Shown here: positions 22,189 to 34,701 of the stretch, piece by piece
How positions within the stretch are numbered: the stretch's first letter is position 1
Layout of the letters: each line of letters begins with the position of its first letter
NCBI GenBank assembly: GCA_951640165.1
Contig: OX621265.1
Coordinates: 22,519,001-22,583,000, forward strand
Source: Pseudoips prasinana
Lineage: Eukaryota; Arthropoda; Insecta; Lepidoptera; Nolidae
DNA: 64,000 nt
Direction of reading: 5' to 3'
Program-made: the position numbers and the translations under genes
The notes under the pieces: model-generated
What the model was told of the DNA's origin: nothing
What the model saw: only the letters and a program-made list of their open reading frames with translations
The model's database searches: none

Positions 22189-24108
22189 CTTATGGTGGAT
22201 CTCCATGGGCGACGATTGGTGGACAAAAGAACCAACCTATCGGCCCGAGGGTTCCTGTCACCCGCAGCAGAAGGAAGCATCCGAACCATCGATGACAAGC
22301 TTCCCTACCACGACCTGTTGGCCCAATTTCCAGACATCACGAGACCAAACTTAGAGAAACTGGGAAATAGTGAAGTTGAACACTATATTGAAACCACCGG
22401 CCCGCCGATATTTACAAAAGCGAGGCCACTACCGCCGCATAAATATAACGCAGCAAAACAAGAATTCCAACTCATGATGGATCAAGGAATTTGTCGACCG
22501 TCTAATAGCCCATGGGCCAGTCCATTACATATGGTATTAAAGAAAGACGGTACCTACAGAACCTGCGGCGATTATCGTAGACTCAACGCAGTAACTACAC
22601 CCGACCGATACCCGATACCACGCCTGCACGACTTTACACATAACCTACAAGGTAAAACGATTTTTTCAAAAATCGATCTTCAAAAGGCCTACTATCAGAT
22701 CAAAAACAGAGAAGAGGACGTGAAGAAGACAGCCGTGATTACCCCTTTTGGCTTGTACGAGTTCACCAGGATGTGTCCTGGTTTGATGAATGGAGGCCAG
22801 ACCTTCCAACGTCATATCGACAACGTGCTCCGTGGCCTTCCTGTCTTCCCGTTCGTCGACGACATTCTCGTAGCTTCTGAAAACCAAGAAATACACAGAA
22901 GGGAACTTCAAGAAGTATTTAAACGTCTCAACGATAGTGGTTTAAAAATAAACGTCGCTAAGTGTATCTTCGGCCAGTCAAAACTAGATTTCCTGGGATA
23001 CACGATAACACCAGAAGGCATTACACCGACAGAAGGGAAGGTACAAGCAATTCAGTCCTATCCATTGCCAAAAACAATCCAAGATCTACGTCGTTTCGTT
23101 GGAATGCTTAATTTTTATCGTTCGAGCATACACCATGCGGCCGAACATCAAAAACAATTAAACAAATATTTTCACAACGCCAAGAAAAACGATAAAACAA
23201 ACATACAATGGACAGAAGAGGCAAAACAAGCATTCAATCAATGTAAAGAGGATATCAAGAACTGCGCATTATTGTCCTACCCATCGCTGAGCGAACCTTT
23301 CGCATTGATGACAGACGCGTCAAACTCATGTGCTGGAGCCGTTATACAGCAAAAGATCAACGGCAGCTGGAGACCACTGGGATTTTATTCCAAAAAGTTC
23401 AGCGACGCTCAACAAAAGTACAGCACGTACGACCGTGAGTTGCTATCAATCTACATGGCAATACGTCACTTCCGACGTGTGTTTGAAGGACGAGAGTTAA
23501 TTGTTTACACGGACCACAAACCGCTGTGTAATGCATTAACATCAAACAGCAAGTCTGAGACGCCCCGCCGAACAAGATACCTTGAATATATCGGACAGTT
23601 CACGTCCAATATTCAACACGTAATCGGCCAGGACAACAAGGTCGCGGACGCATTATCGCGAGTCGAAACAATAACATGTCCGTCACCACTGGATTACACC
23701 GAGTTAGCACTAAAACAAGATTTAGATGAAGAACTTAAATTGTTGTCAAACAAAGGAAAGCACCTATTCAAGAAGATCACCATCCCTAACTCAACTGCCC
23801 ATCCCGTTACCTGCGAGATGTCATCAAGCACTGCTCGTCCATATTTGCCACTAGATTTTCGAAAAGCAGTATTCCGAGCGATCCACGACCTTAGTCACCC
23901 CGGCATAAGGGCGACAAGGAAGCTAGTCACCGCTCGATACTGGTGGCCCGCAATGAATAGAGACGTAAATGTGTGGACTCGAACCTGCGACGCGTGCCAG
24001 CGCGCCAAGGTGCAACAACACACAAAAGCACCCATAGCAAGTTTCCAACAAGCAAACAGACTTGGAGCATGTACATATAGATATTGTTGGTCCGTTACCT
24101 ATTTCTGA
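22189..24108 (+). pseudogene. pol: Unit D protease 3' part fused in frame to RT-RNase H
   Basis: Continuation of unit D after the BEL insertion (the first five bases are the second TSD copy). This is the only unit in which protease and RT are in one open frame: codon 22282-22284 is CGA (Arg) where B, C, E and F have TGA. The RT motif-A Asp is present. It also has a silent T-to-C change (CTCAACGC near 22583). It still ends at the shared integrase frameshift. Any Met upstream of 22189 lies in the BEL LTR and is irrelevant to the native gene. Confidence 0.85.
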
Positions 24109-24943
24109 CGGCTTTCGATATTTATTAACCATGATAGATAGGGCTACCAAATGGCCTGAAGCCCTACCGCTGGAGGAAATAACCGCAGAACAAGTTGCTA
24201 ATGCATTCTATGAGGGTTGGATTGCGAGATTTGGTTGCCCAATAACCATAACCACGGATCAAGGAAGGCAATTTGAGTCTGACTTATTTAATAAATTAAT
24301 GCAACGCATGGGAATTCACCGCACCCGCACTACTGCCTACCACCCACAGTGTAATGGCGTGATTGAGCGATGGCACCGTTCACTCAAAACGTCACTCACC
24401 GCAAGACTCAAATCCACAACATGGTCACACGAGTTACCTACAGTGTTACTGGGACTGCGCGCGTCGATAAAAGAGGATGTAGGCGCTAGTACCGCAGAAT
24501 TATTATATGGCCAATCGCTGCGATTACCCGGAGAATTCTATGATGAATCAACTAAACATCGAGATACGATTTCAAACTTTATGAATAAATTGAATGGGGC
24601 TTTAAAGAAGGCCCAGGCGCAACGGAAATCTAACCAATCACGAGCAACATTTATTCACGACGATCTACACAAATGTTCGCATGTTTACCTACGCGATGAC
24701 GCATCAAGCAAACCTCTGACGCCGACCTACAGTGGCCCGTACCAAGTGATCGATCGTAAAGATAAGTACTTCACAATCCAGTTGCGCAATAGATGCACAC
24801 ATATCACTATTGACAGACTAAAGCCCGCTTTCCGCATCAACACTGAGACAGAGGAACCCGTCACGGATACGTACGCATACGTCACAAGATCAGGAAGGAC
24901 ATCGAAGCCCTGTGTACGTTTCACTAGCGGGGGAATGATGTAG
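24062..24943 (+). pseudogene. pol: Integrase core, unit D, out of frame
   Basis: Identical 293-codon core with the DDE triad. It carries the same +1 displacement even though unit D is otherwise the least damaged copy. Confidence 0.85.
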
Positions 24944-25241
24944 CAGCTCATACTTACGTATTGATATACCTACATACTAGAGGAGCGCACCGGCCGCGCG
25001 CCCGCGCATACTGAGCTAGCCAAAGTATGGAATGAGAACCGGCCGACCGTATCATCACGCTCGCACAATGTAGGGAGTACGACACACCTACCGACGTTGT
25101 CAAATAATGTTAGACATAAGTTTTTAGATGTACCTTATTTATTTTTATTATTTTGAACCGATACGGTATATATAAGCAGCGCTTCTCAATAAAGCACACA
25201 GATCGTTGTACGCCGTTTTACTTACCACACGCACCGCAACA
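24936..25241 (+). repeat. Gypsy LTR, unit D/E junction
   Basis: 306-bp LTR like the others. Confidence 0.85.
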
Positions 25242-25261
25242 TTGGTGACCCCGCGTTCGAA

Positions 25262-26119
25262 ATGGCCACGCCCGTAACAATGGAAGACAAAACTACGGCG
25301 CCTGCAGACGTTGAAGCAGTTAGCGTCCAGTCACGCATACCTAAATTCTGGTGCAACAGACCTAAGCTTTGGTTTGCTCAATTTGAGGTCATTATTCAAA
25401 ACCAAAAGCTCAGTGATGAAAGCAAGTTCGCACTTCTTGTGGCTCAGTTGGAGATCAAGGACATCGACCAAATCAGCGATATTATCCTGTCACCGGCCAA
25501 CTCCGGCCGATACGACAATGCGAAAAGAAGATTATTGGAGGTCTACGAAGATAGCGAGGGTATTCAGCTACAAAAACTATTGAATGAAATGGAGCTCGGC
25601 GACCAACGACCATCTCAGTTGCTGCGTCGAATGAGAAACCTCGCTGGGACTAAAATGCCAGACGACACCCTTAAAATGTTGTGGCAAGGACACCTACCTG
25701 CTTCTACCCGCACAGTGTTGGCATGTTTGAGTGAGGAATCCAAGCTAGACTCGTTGGCCGCCATGGCTGACAAAATGCAAGAGCAGCTAAGAGAGGTGAG
25801 CGCCGTGTGTTCATGCCAGTGTCAACCTACTACGTCAAAGACAGTGACGTCAGCTGAAATAGCGGTGACATCTGTATCTGCTGACCAGAAGCTTTACAGC
25901 ATGATTGAAGCTCTGACCAAGGAAGTCGCAGAGCTGAAAATGAACCGATCTCGCAAGTTCCAACGCCGATCCCACAATTTCAGAAGCCGTTCCAGCTCCA
26001 AATCTCGGGACAGGAGAAACACGATGTGCTATTTTCATAAGAAATTCGGGAAATCAGCATACCGATGCAGAAGTCCGTGCAGTTTTAAAGAGACGTCTAA
26101 CGAGAAGTCGGAAAACTAG
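25262..26119 (+). CDS. gag: Gag, unit E
   Basis: 285 residues, same as unit C. Confidence 0.85.
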   Translation: MATPVTMEDKTTAPADVEAVSVQSRIPKFWCNRPKLWFAQFEVIIQNQKLSDESKFALLVAQLEIKDIDQISDIILSPANSGRYDNAKRRLLEVYEDSEGIQLQKLLNEMELGDQRPSQLLRRMRNLAGTKMPDDTLKMLWQGHLPASTRTVLACLSEESKLDSLAAMADKMQEQLREVSAVCSCQCQPTTSKTVTSAEIAVTSVSADQKLYSMIEALTKEVAELKMNRSRKFQRRSHNFRSRSSSKSRDRRNTMCYFHKKFGKSAYRCRSPCSFKETSNEKSEN

Positions 26120-26529
26120 TGGAGACCCAAGCCGTGGCGGTGGCTGAAGTCGACGATTTATCCACATACCGCCTATTTTTATACGATAAATCGCCCGGAA
26201 AGAAATTCCTAATCGACACGGGTGCAAACGTTTCCGTGTTACCCGCCACCGCACGAGATAAACAGCGGATACCAACCAACTACTTATACGCAGCAAATGG
26301 ATCACAAATACCCACTTACGGTGAGCGAACCATTGTTCTCAACATCGGAATGCGTCGTGCCTACAGTTGGCGATTTATGGTTGCAACAGTTAGCCGGCCG
26401 ATATTAGGCGCTGATTTTTTGCATCACCATGCACTTATGGTGGATCTCCATGGGCGACGATTGGTGGACAAAAGAACCAACCTATCGGCCCGAGGGTTCC
26501 TGTCACCCGCAGCAGAAGGAAGCATCTGA
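26119..26529 (+). pseudogene. pol: Protease frame, unit E, ending in TGA
   Basis: As unit C; TGA at 26527-26529. Confidence 0.8.
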
Positions 26530-26562
26530 ACCATCGATGACAAGCTTCCCTACCACGACCTG

Positions 26563-28353
26563 TTGGCCCAATTTCCAGACATCACGAGACCAAACTTAGA
26601 GAAACTGGGAAATAGTGAAGTTGAACACTATATTGAAACCACCGGCCCGCCGATATTTACAAAAGCGAGGCCACTACCGCCGCATAAATATAACGCAGCA
26701 AAACAAGAATTCCAACTCATGATGGATCAAGGAATTTGTCGACCGTCTAATAGCCCATGGGCCAGTCCATTACATATGGTATTAAAGAAAGACGGTACCT
26801 ACAGAACCTGCGGCGATTATCGTAGACTTAACGCAGTAACTACACCCGACCGATACCCGATACCACGCCTGCACGACTTTACACATAACCTACAAGGTAA
26901 AACGATTTTTTCAAAAATCGATCTTCAAAAGGCCTACTATCAGATCAAAAACAGAGAAGAGGACGTGAAGAAGACAGCCGTGATTACCCCTTTTGGCTTG
27001 TACGAGTTCACCAGGATGTGTCCTGGTTTGATGAATGGAGGCCAGACCTTCCAACGTCATATCGACAACGTGCTCCGTGGCCTTCCTGTCTTCCCGTTCG
27101 TCGACGACATTCTCGTAGCTTCTGAAAACCAAGAAATACACAGAAGGGAACTTCAAGAAGTATTTAAACGTCTCAACGATAGTGGTTTAAAAATAAACGT
27201 CGCTAAGTGTATCTTCGGCCAGTCAAAACTAGATTTCCTGGGATACACGATAACACCAGAAGGCATTACACCGACAGAAGGGAAGGTACAAGCAATTCAG
27301 TCCTATCCATTGCCAAAAACAATCCAAGATCTACGTCGTTTCGTTGGAATGCTTAATTTTTATCGTTCGAGCATACACCATGCGGCCGAACATCAAAAAC
27401 AATTAAACAAATATTTTCACAACGCCAAGAAAAACGATAAAACAAACATACAATGGACAGAAGAGGCAAAACAAGCATTCAATCAATGTAAAGAGGATAT
27501 CAAGAACTGCGCATTATTGTCCTACCCATCGCTGAGCGAACCTTTCGCATTGATGACAGACGCGTCAAACTCATGTGCTGGAGCCGTTATACAGCAAAAG
27601 ATCAACGGCAGCTGGAGACCACTGGGATTTTATTCCAAAAAGTTCAGCGACGCTCAACAAAAGTACAGCACGTACGACCGTGAGTTGCTATCAATCTACA
27701 TGGCAATACGTCACTTCCGACGTGTGTTTGAAGGACGAGAGTTAATTGTTTACACGGACCACAAACCGCTGTGTAATGCATTAACATCAAACAGCAAGTC
27801 TGAGACGCCCCGCCGAACAAGATACCTTGAATATATCGGACAGTTCACGTCCAATATTCAACACGTAATCGGCCAGGACAACAAGGTCGCGGACGCATTA
27901 TCGCGAGTCGAAACAATAACATGTCCGTCACCACTGGATTACACCGAGTTAGCACTAAAACAAGATTTAGATGAAGAACTTAAATTGTTGTCAAACAAAG
28001 GAAAGCACCTATTCAAGAAGATCACCATCCCTAACTCAACTGCCCATCCCGTTACCTGCGAGATGTCATCAAGCACTGCTCGTCCATATTTGCCACTAGA
28101 TTTTCGAAAAGCAGTATTCCGAGCGATCCACGACCTTAGTCACCCCGGCATAAGGGCGACAAGGAAGCTAGTCACCGCTCGATACTGGTGGCCCGCAATG
28201 AATAGAGACGTAAATGTGTGGACTCGAACCTGCGACGCGTGCCAGCGCGCCAAGGTGCAACAACACACAAAAGCACCCATAGCAAGTTTCCAACAAGCAA
28301 ACAGACTTGGAGCATGTACATATAGATATTGTTGGTCCGTTACCTATTTCTGA
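26563..28353 (+). pseudogene. pol: RT-RNase H-integrase zinc domain, unit E
   Basis: As unit C, with the motif-A Asp codon GAT retained; ends at the shared frameshift. Confidence 0.85.
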
Positions 28354-29188
28354 CGGCTTTCGATATTTATTAACCATGATAGATAGGGCTACCAAATGGC
28401 CTGAAGCCCTACCGCTGGAGGAAATAACCGCAGAACAAGTTGCTAATGCATTCTATGAGGGTTGGATTGCGAGATTTGGTTGCCCAATAACCATAACCAC
28501 GGATCAAGGAAGGCAATTTGAGTCTGACTTATTTAATAAATTAATGCAACGCATGGGAATTCACCGCACCCGCACTACTGCCTACCACCCACAGTGTAAT
28601 GGCGTGATTGAGCGATGGCACCGTTCACTCAAAACGTCACTCACCGCAAGACTCAAATCCACAACATGGTCACACGAGTTACCTACAGTGTTACTGGGAC
28701 TGCGCGCGTCGATAAAAGAGGATGTAGGCGCTAGTACCGCAGAATTATTATATGGCCAATCGCTGCGATTACCCGGAGAATTCTATGATGAATCAACTAA
28801 ACATCGAGATACGATTTCAAACTTTATGAATAAATTGAATGGGGCTTTAAAGAAGGCCCAGGCGCAACGGAAATCTAACCAATCACGAGCAACATTTATT
28901 CACGACGATCTACACAAATGTTCGCATGTTTACCTACGCGATGACGCATCAAGCAAACCTCTGACGCCGACCTACAGTGGCCCGTACCAAGTGATCGATC
29001 GTAAAGATAAGTACTTCACAATCCAGTTGCGCAATAGATGCACACATATCACTATTGACAGACTAAAGCCCGCTTTCCGCATCAACACTGAGACAGAGGA
29101 ACCCGTCACGGATACGTACGCATACGTCACAAGATCAGGAAGGACATCGAAGCCCTGTGTACGTTTCACTAGCGGGGGAATGATGTAG
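28307..29188 (+). pseudogene. pol: Integrase core, unit E, out of frame
   Basis: As unit C. Confidence 0.85.
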
Positions 29189-29486
29189 CAGCTCATACTT
29201 ACGTATTGATATACCTACATACTAGAGGAGCGCACCGGCCGCGCGCCCGCGCATACTGAGCTAGCCAAAGTATGGAATGAGAACCGGCCGACCGTATCAT
29301 CACGCTCGCACAATGTAGGGAGTACGACACACCTACCGACGTTGTCAAATAATGTTAGACATAAGTTTTTAGATGTACCTTATTTATTTTTATTATTTTG
29401 AACCGATACGGTATATATAAGCAGCGCTTCTCAATAAAGCACACAGATCGTTGTACGCCGTTTTACTTACCACACGCACCGCAACA
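29181..29486 (+). repeat. Gypsy LTR, unit E/F junction
   Basis: 306-bp LTR like the others. Confidence 0.85.
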
Positions 29487-29506
29487 TTGGTGACCCCGCG
29501 TTCGAA

Positions 29507-30364
29507 ATGGCCACGCCCGTAACAATGGAAGACAAAACTACGGCGCCTGCAGACGTTGAAGCAGTTAGCGTCCAGTCACGCATACCTAAATTCTGGTGCA
29601 ACAGACCTAAGCTTTGGTTTGCTCAATTTGAGGTCATTATTCAAAACCAAAAGCTCAGTGATGAAAGCAAGTTCGCACTTCTTGTGGCTCAGTTGGAGAT
29701 CAAGGACATCGACCAAATCAGCGATATTATCCTGTCACCGGCCAACTCCGGCCGATACGACAATGCGAAAAGAAGATTATTGGAGGTCTACGAAGATAGC
29801 GAGGGTATTCAGCTACAAAAACTATTGAATGAAATGGAGCTCGGCGACCAACGACCATCTCAGTTGCTGCGTCGAATGAGAAACCTCGCTGGGACTAAAA
29901 TGCCAGACGACACCCTTAAAATGTTGTGGCAAGGACACCTACCTGCTTCTACCCGCACAGTGTTGGCATGTTTGAGTGAGGAATCCAAGCTAGACTCGTT
30001 GGCCGCCATGGCTGACAAAATGCAAGAGCAGCTAAGAGAGGTGAGCGCCGTGTGTTCATGCCAGTGTCAACCTACTACGTCAAAGACAGTGACGTCAGCT
30101 GAAATAGCGGTGACATCTGTATCTGCTGACCAGAAGCTTTACAGCATGATTGAAGCTCTGACCAAGGAAGTCGCAGAGCTGAAAATGAACCGATCTCGCA
30201 AGTTCCAACGCCGATCCCACAATTTCAGAAGCCGTTCCAGCTCCAAATCTCGGGACAGGAGAAACACGATGTGCTATTTTCATAAGAAATTCGGGAAATC
30301 AGCATACCGATGCAGAAGTCCGTGCAGTTTTAAAGAGACGTCTAACGAGAAGTCGGAAAACTAG
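29507..30364 (+). CDS. gag: Gag, unit F
   Basis: 285 residues, same as unit C. Confidence 0.85.
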   Translation: MATPVTMEDKTTAPADVEAVSVQSRIPKFWCNRPKLWFAQFEVIIQNQKLSDESKFALLVAQLEIKDIDQISDIILSPANSGRYDNAKRRLLEVYEDSEGIQLQKLLNEMELGDQRPSQLLRRMRNLAGTKMPDDTLKMLWQGHLPASTRTVLACLSEESKLDSLAAMADKMQEQLREVSAVCSCQCQPTTSKTVTSAEIAVTSVSADQKLYSMIEALTKEVAELKMNRSRKFQRRSHNFRSRSSSKSRDRRNTMCYFHKKFGKSAYRCRSPCSFKETSNEKSEN

Positions 30365-30774
30365 TGGAGACCCAAGCCGTGGCGGTGGCTGAAGTCGACG
30401 ATTTATCCACATACCGCCTATTTTTATACGATAAATCGCCCGGAAAGAAATTCCTAATCGACACGGGTGCAAACGTTTCCGTGTTACCCGCCACCGCACG
30501 AGATAAACAGCGGATACCAACCAACTACTTATACGCAGCAAATGGATCACAAATACCCACTTACGGTGAGCGAACCATTGTTCTCAACATCGGAATGCGT
30601 CGTGCCTACAGTTGGCGATTTATGGTTGCAACAGTTAGCCGGCCGATATTAGGCGCTGATTTTTTGCATCACCATGCACTTATGGTGGATCTCCATGGGC
30701 GACGATTGGTGGACAAAAGAACCAACCTATCGGCCCGAGGGTTCCTGTCACCCGCAGCAGAAGGAAGCATCTGA
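30364..30774 (+). pseudogene. pol: Protease frame, unit F, ending in TGA
   Basis: As unit C; TGA at 30772-30774. Confidence 0.8.
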
Positions 30775-30807
30775 ACCATCGATGACAAGCTTCCCTACCA
30801 CGACCTG

Positions 30808-32598
30808 TTGGCCCAATTTCCAGACATCACGAGACCAAACTTAGAGAAACTGGGAAATAGTGAAGTTGAACACTATATTGAAACCACCGGCCCGCCGATA
30901 TTTACAAAAGCGAGGCCACTACCGCCGCATAAATATAACGCAGCAAAACAAGAATTCCAACTCATGATGGATCAAGGAATTTGTCGACCGTCTAATAGCC
31001 CATGGGCCAGTCCATTACATATGGTATTAAAGAAAGACGGTACCTACAGAACCTGCGGCGATTATCGTAGACTTAACGCAGTAACTACACCCGACCGATA
31101 CCCGATACCACGCCTGCACGACTTTACACATAACCTACAAGGTAAAACGATTTTTTCAAAAATCTATCTTCAAAAGGCCTACTATCAGATCAAAAACAGA
31201 GAAGAGGACGTGAAGAAGACAGCCGTGATTACCCCTTTTGGCTTGTACGAGTTCACCAGGATGTGTCCTGGTTTGATGAATGGAGGCCAGACCTTCCAAC
31301 GTCATATCGACAACGTGCTCCGTGGCCTTCCTGTCTTCCCGTTCGTCGACGACATTCTCGTAGCTTCTGAAAACCAAGAAATACACAGAAGGGAACTTCA
31401 AGAAGTATTTAAACGTCTCAACGATAGTGGTTTAAAAATAAACGTCGCTAAGTGTATCTTCGGCCAGTCAAAACTAGATTTCCTGGGATACACGATAACA
31501 CCAGAAGGCATTACACCGACAGAAGGGAAGGTACAAGCAATTCAGTCCTATCCATTGCCAAAAACAATCCAAGATCTACGTCGTTTCGTTGGAATGCTTA
31601 ATTTTTATCGTTCGAGCATACACCATGCGGCCGAACATCAAAAACAATTAAACAAATATTTTCACAACGCCAAGAAAAACGATAAAACAAACATACAATG
31701 GACAGAAGAGGCAAAACAAGCATTCAATCAATGTAAAGAGGATATCAAGAACTGCGCATTATTGTCCTACCCATCGCTGAGCGAACCTTTCGCATTGATG
31801 ACAGACGCGTCAAACTCATGTGCTGGAGCCGTTATACAGCAAAAGATCAACGGCAGCTGGAGACCACTGGGATTTTATTCCAAAAAGTTCAGCGACGCTC
31901 AACAAAAGTACAGCACGTACGACCGTGAGTTGCTATCAATCTACATGGCAATACGTCACTTCCGACGTGTGTTTGAAGGACGAGAGTTAATTGTTTACAC
32001 GGACCACAAACCGCTGTGTAATGCATTAACATCAAACAGCAAGTCTGAGACGCCCCGCCGAACAAGATACCTTGAATATATCGGACAGTTCACGTCCAAT
32101 ATTCAACACGTAATCGGCCAGGACAACAAGGTCGCGGACGCATTATCGCGAGTCGAAACAATAACATGTCCGTCACCACTGGATTACACCGAGTTAGCAC
32201 TAAAACAAGATTTAGATGAAGAACTTAAATTGTTGTCAAACAAAGGAAAGCACCTATTCAAGAAGATCACCATCCCTAACTCAACTGCCCATCCCGTTAC
32301 CTGCGAGATGTCATCAAGCACTGCTCGTCCATATTTGCCACTAGATTTTCGAAAAGCAGTATTCCGAGCGATCCACGACCTTAGTCACCCCGGCATAAGG
32401 GCGACAAGGAAGCTAGTCACCGCTCGATACTGGTGGCCCGCAATGAATAGAGACGTAAATGTGTGGACTCGAACCTGCGACGCGTGCCAGCGCGCCAAGG
32501 TGCAACAACACACAAAAGCACCCATAGCAAGTTTCCAACAAGCAAACAGACTTGGAGCATGTACATATAGATATTGTTGGTCCGTTACCTATTTCTGA
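30808..32598 (+). pseudogene. pol: RT-RNase H-integrase zinc domain, unit F; motif A Asp changed to Tyr
   Basis: Codon TAT at 31165-31167 replaces the catalytic Asp of RT motif A, the same change as in unit B. Otherwise as unit C. Confidence 0.85.
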
Positions 32599-33433
32599 CG
32601 GCTTTCGATATTTATTAACCATGATAGATAGGGCTACCAAATGGCCTGAAGCCCTACCGCTGGAGGAAATAACCGCAGAACAAGTTGCTAATGCATTCTA
32701 TGAGGGTTGGATTGCGAGATTTGGTTGCCCAATAACCATAACCACGGATCAAGGAAGGCAATTTGAGTCTGACTTATTTAATAAATTAATGCAACGCATG
32801 GGAATTCACCGCACCCGCACTACTGCCTACCACCCACAGTGTAATGGCGTGATTGAGCGATGGCACCGTTCACTCAAAACGTCACTCACCGCAAGACTCA
32901 AATCCACAACATGGTCACACGAGTTACCTACAGTGTTACTGGGACTGCGCGCGTCGATAAAAGAGGATGTAGGCGCTAGTACCGCAGAATTATTATATGG
33001 CCAATCGCTGCGATTACCCGGAGAATTCTATGATGAATCAACTAAACATCGAGATACGATTTCAAACTTTATGAATAAATTGAATGGGGCTTTAAAGAAG
33101 GCCCAGGCGCAACGGAAATCTAACCAATCACGAGCAACATTTATTCACGACGATCTACACAAATGTTCGCATGTTTACCTACGCGATGACGCATCAAGCA
33201 AACCTCTGACGCCGACCTACAGTGGCCCGTACCAAGTGATCGATCGTAAAGATAAGTACTTCACAATCCAGTTGCGCAATAGATGCACACATATCACTAT
33301 TGACAGACTAAAGCCCGCTTTCCGCATCAACACTGAGACAGAGGAACCCGTCACGGATACGTACGCATACGTCACAAGATCAGGAAGGACATCGAAGCCC
33401 TGTGTACGTTTCACTAGCGGGGGAATGATGTAG
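32552..33433 (+). pseudogene. pol: Integrase core, unit F, out of frame
   Basis: As unit C; the stop lies inside the terminal LTR. Confidence 0.85.
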
Positions 33434-33731
33434 CAGCTCATACTTACGTATTGATATACCTACATACTAGAGGAGCGCACCGGCCGCGTGCCCGCGCATA
33501 CTGAGCTAGCCAAAGTATGGAATGAGAACCGGCCGACCGTATCATCACGCTCGCACAATGTAGGGAGTACGACACACCTACCGACGTTGTCAAATAATGT
33601 TAGACATAAGTTTTTAGATGTACCTTATTTATTTTTATTATTTTGAACCGATACGGTATATATAAGCAGCGCTTCTCAATAAAGCACACAGATCGTTGTA
33701 CGCCGTTTTACTTACCACACGCACCGCAACA
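33426..33731 (+). repeat. Terminal Gypsy LTR closing the array
   Basis: 306 bp, with one difference from the other LTRs (CGCGTGCCC instead of CGCGCGCCC near 33488). It ends ...GCAACA at 33731 and is followed by unrelated SINE sequence rather than a primer-binding site. This is the true right edge of the array. Confidence 0.9.
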
Positions 33732-33892
33732 CTTATATAGATAGATAGATACTTAAATACCTACATAGAAAACATCCATGACTCAGAAACAAATATTCGT
33801 GCTCATCACACATATATTTGCACTTACCGGGATTCGAACCCAGGACCACCAGCTTCGTAGGCAGGAGCACTACCAACTAGGCTACGGTGACC
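33732..33892 (-). mobile_element. tRNA-headed SINE, interrupted by the Gypsy array
   Basis: On the minus strand a tRNA-like head (33825-33892) has an A-box-like AGCCTAGTTGGTAG and B-box-like GGTTCGAATCC. The body continues towards the array with GAGTCATGGATGTTTTCTATG and a short GATA-type repeat. The body resembles a widespread lepidopteran SINE that I recognise from memory. The 3' tail stops at the LTR edge, so the array apparently sits in the SINE tail. Confidence 0.65.
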
Positions 33893-34701
33893 ATCAATTA
33901 ATTGTTTTGGACATTTTAATTATTTCCCAATGCGCGAGGAAACTTCAGCAGGTCAAAAAAGAAAACATCTAAATCAGTCAGATATATCATCCAAAAGCAG
34001 TTTCATGTAAAAAAAAATAAGAAAAGCTTCCTTTTTATTCATGTTGACTTTAAAAAGCGTTTGTAAAGCGTTAGAACATGTGTGTAGTAAATAGTAATAT
34101 AGTTAAGTAGGTATACATAATATTTCTAGTTACATATTATAGATATTTAGGTACACGGAGTGTTACAACATTTCTAAAATTTATTTTATAATAGTAATGA
34201 GATTATGTTTAGGTTTAATTATCGAAATTTATATTTTACTACATATTGTCTGAATGATTCTGTCTATATTAAGGTACGAATTCAATATTCTTATTATGAC
34301 GGAGCCTGTGTTTATGACGACGGTCGCGCTTTAATGCTACCACCGGACCCAGCGAAACAAACTCATTCACTCGGTTCATCTACTACCGGTTTCAACACGG
34401 CCCAGTTGAGACGGTCCGGCGAAACATAGGTACACAAGCGGGCATGAACACGGGATTTGGTCCACTTAAAGTAATTATTTAGTAGGCAAACACAATGTGT
34501 TTCCTTCATAATAGATATTTCATTAATTTCTTCGATATCTGAATACTTATTCTGCTATTCAGGACCGAGATAGAACGACCAAACAATGCAGCTATTATTC
34601 TTGAGTTAGAATAGAATACACTTATTTGTATAAACATGGTGTACATAACAGTTAAGGTTAAAAATAGCCGGCAATCGGCATACAAATATTAGGCAACATG
34701 A
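33893..34701. other. AT-rich stretch, no gene recognised
   Basis: No convincing coding region. A more GC-balanced block at about 34300-34440 could be an old TE fragment, but I could not identify it. Confidence 0.4.

Noticed and set aside
33825..33892. tRNA gene on the minus strand
   Set aside because: Continues into a SINE body; the 3' end is not a tRNA acceptor stem.
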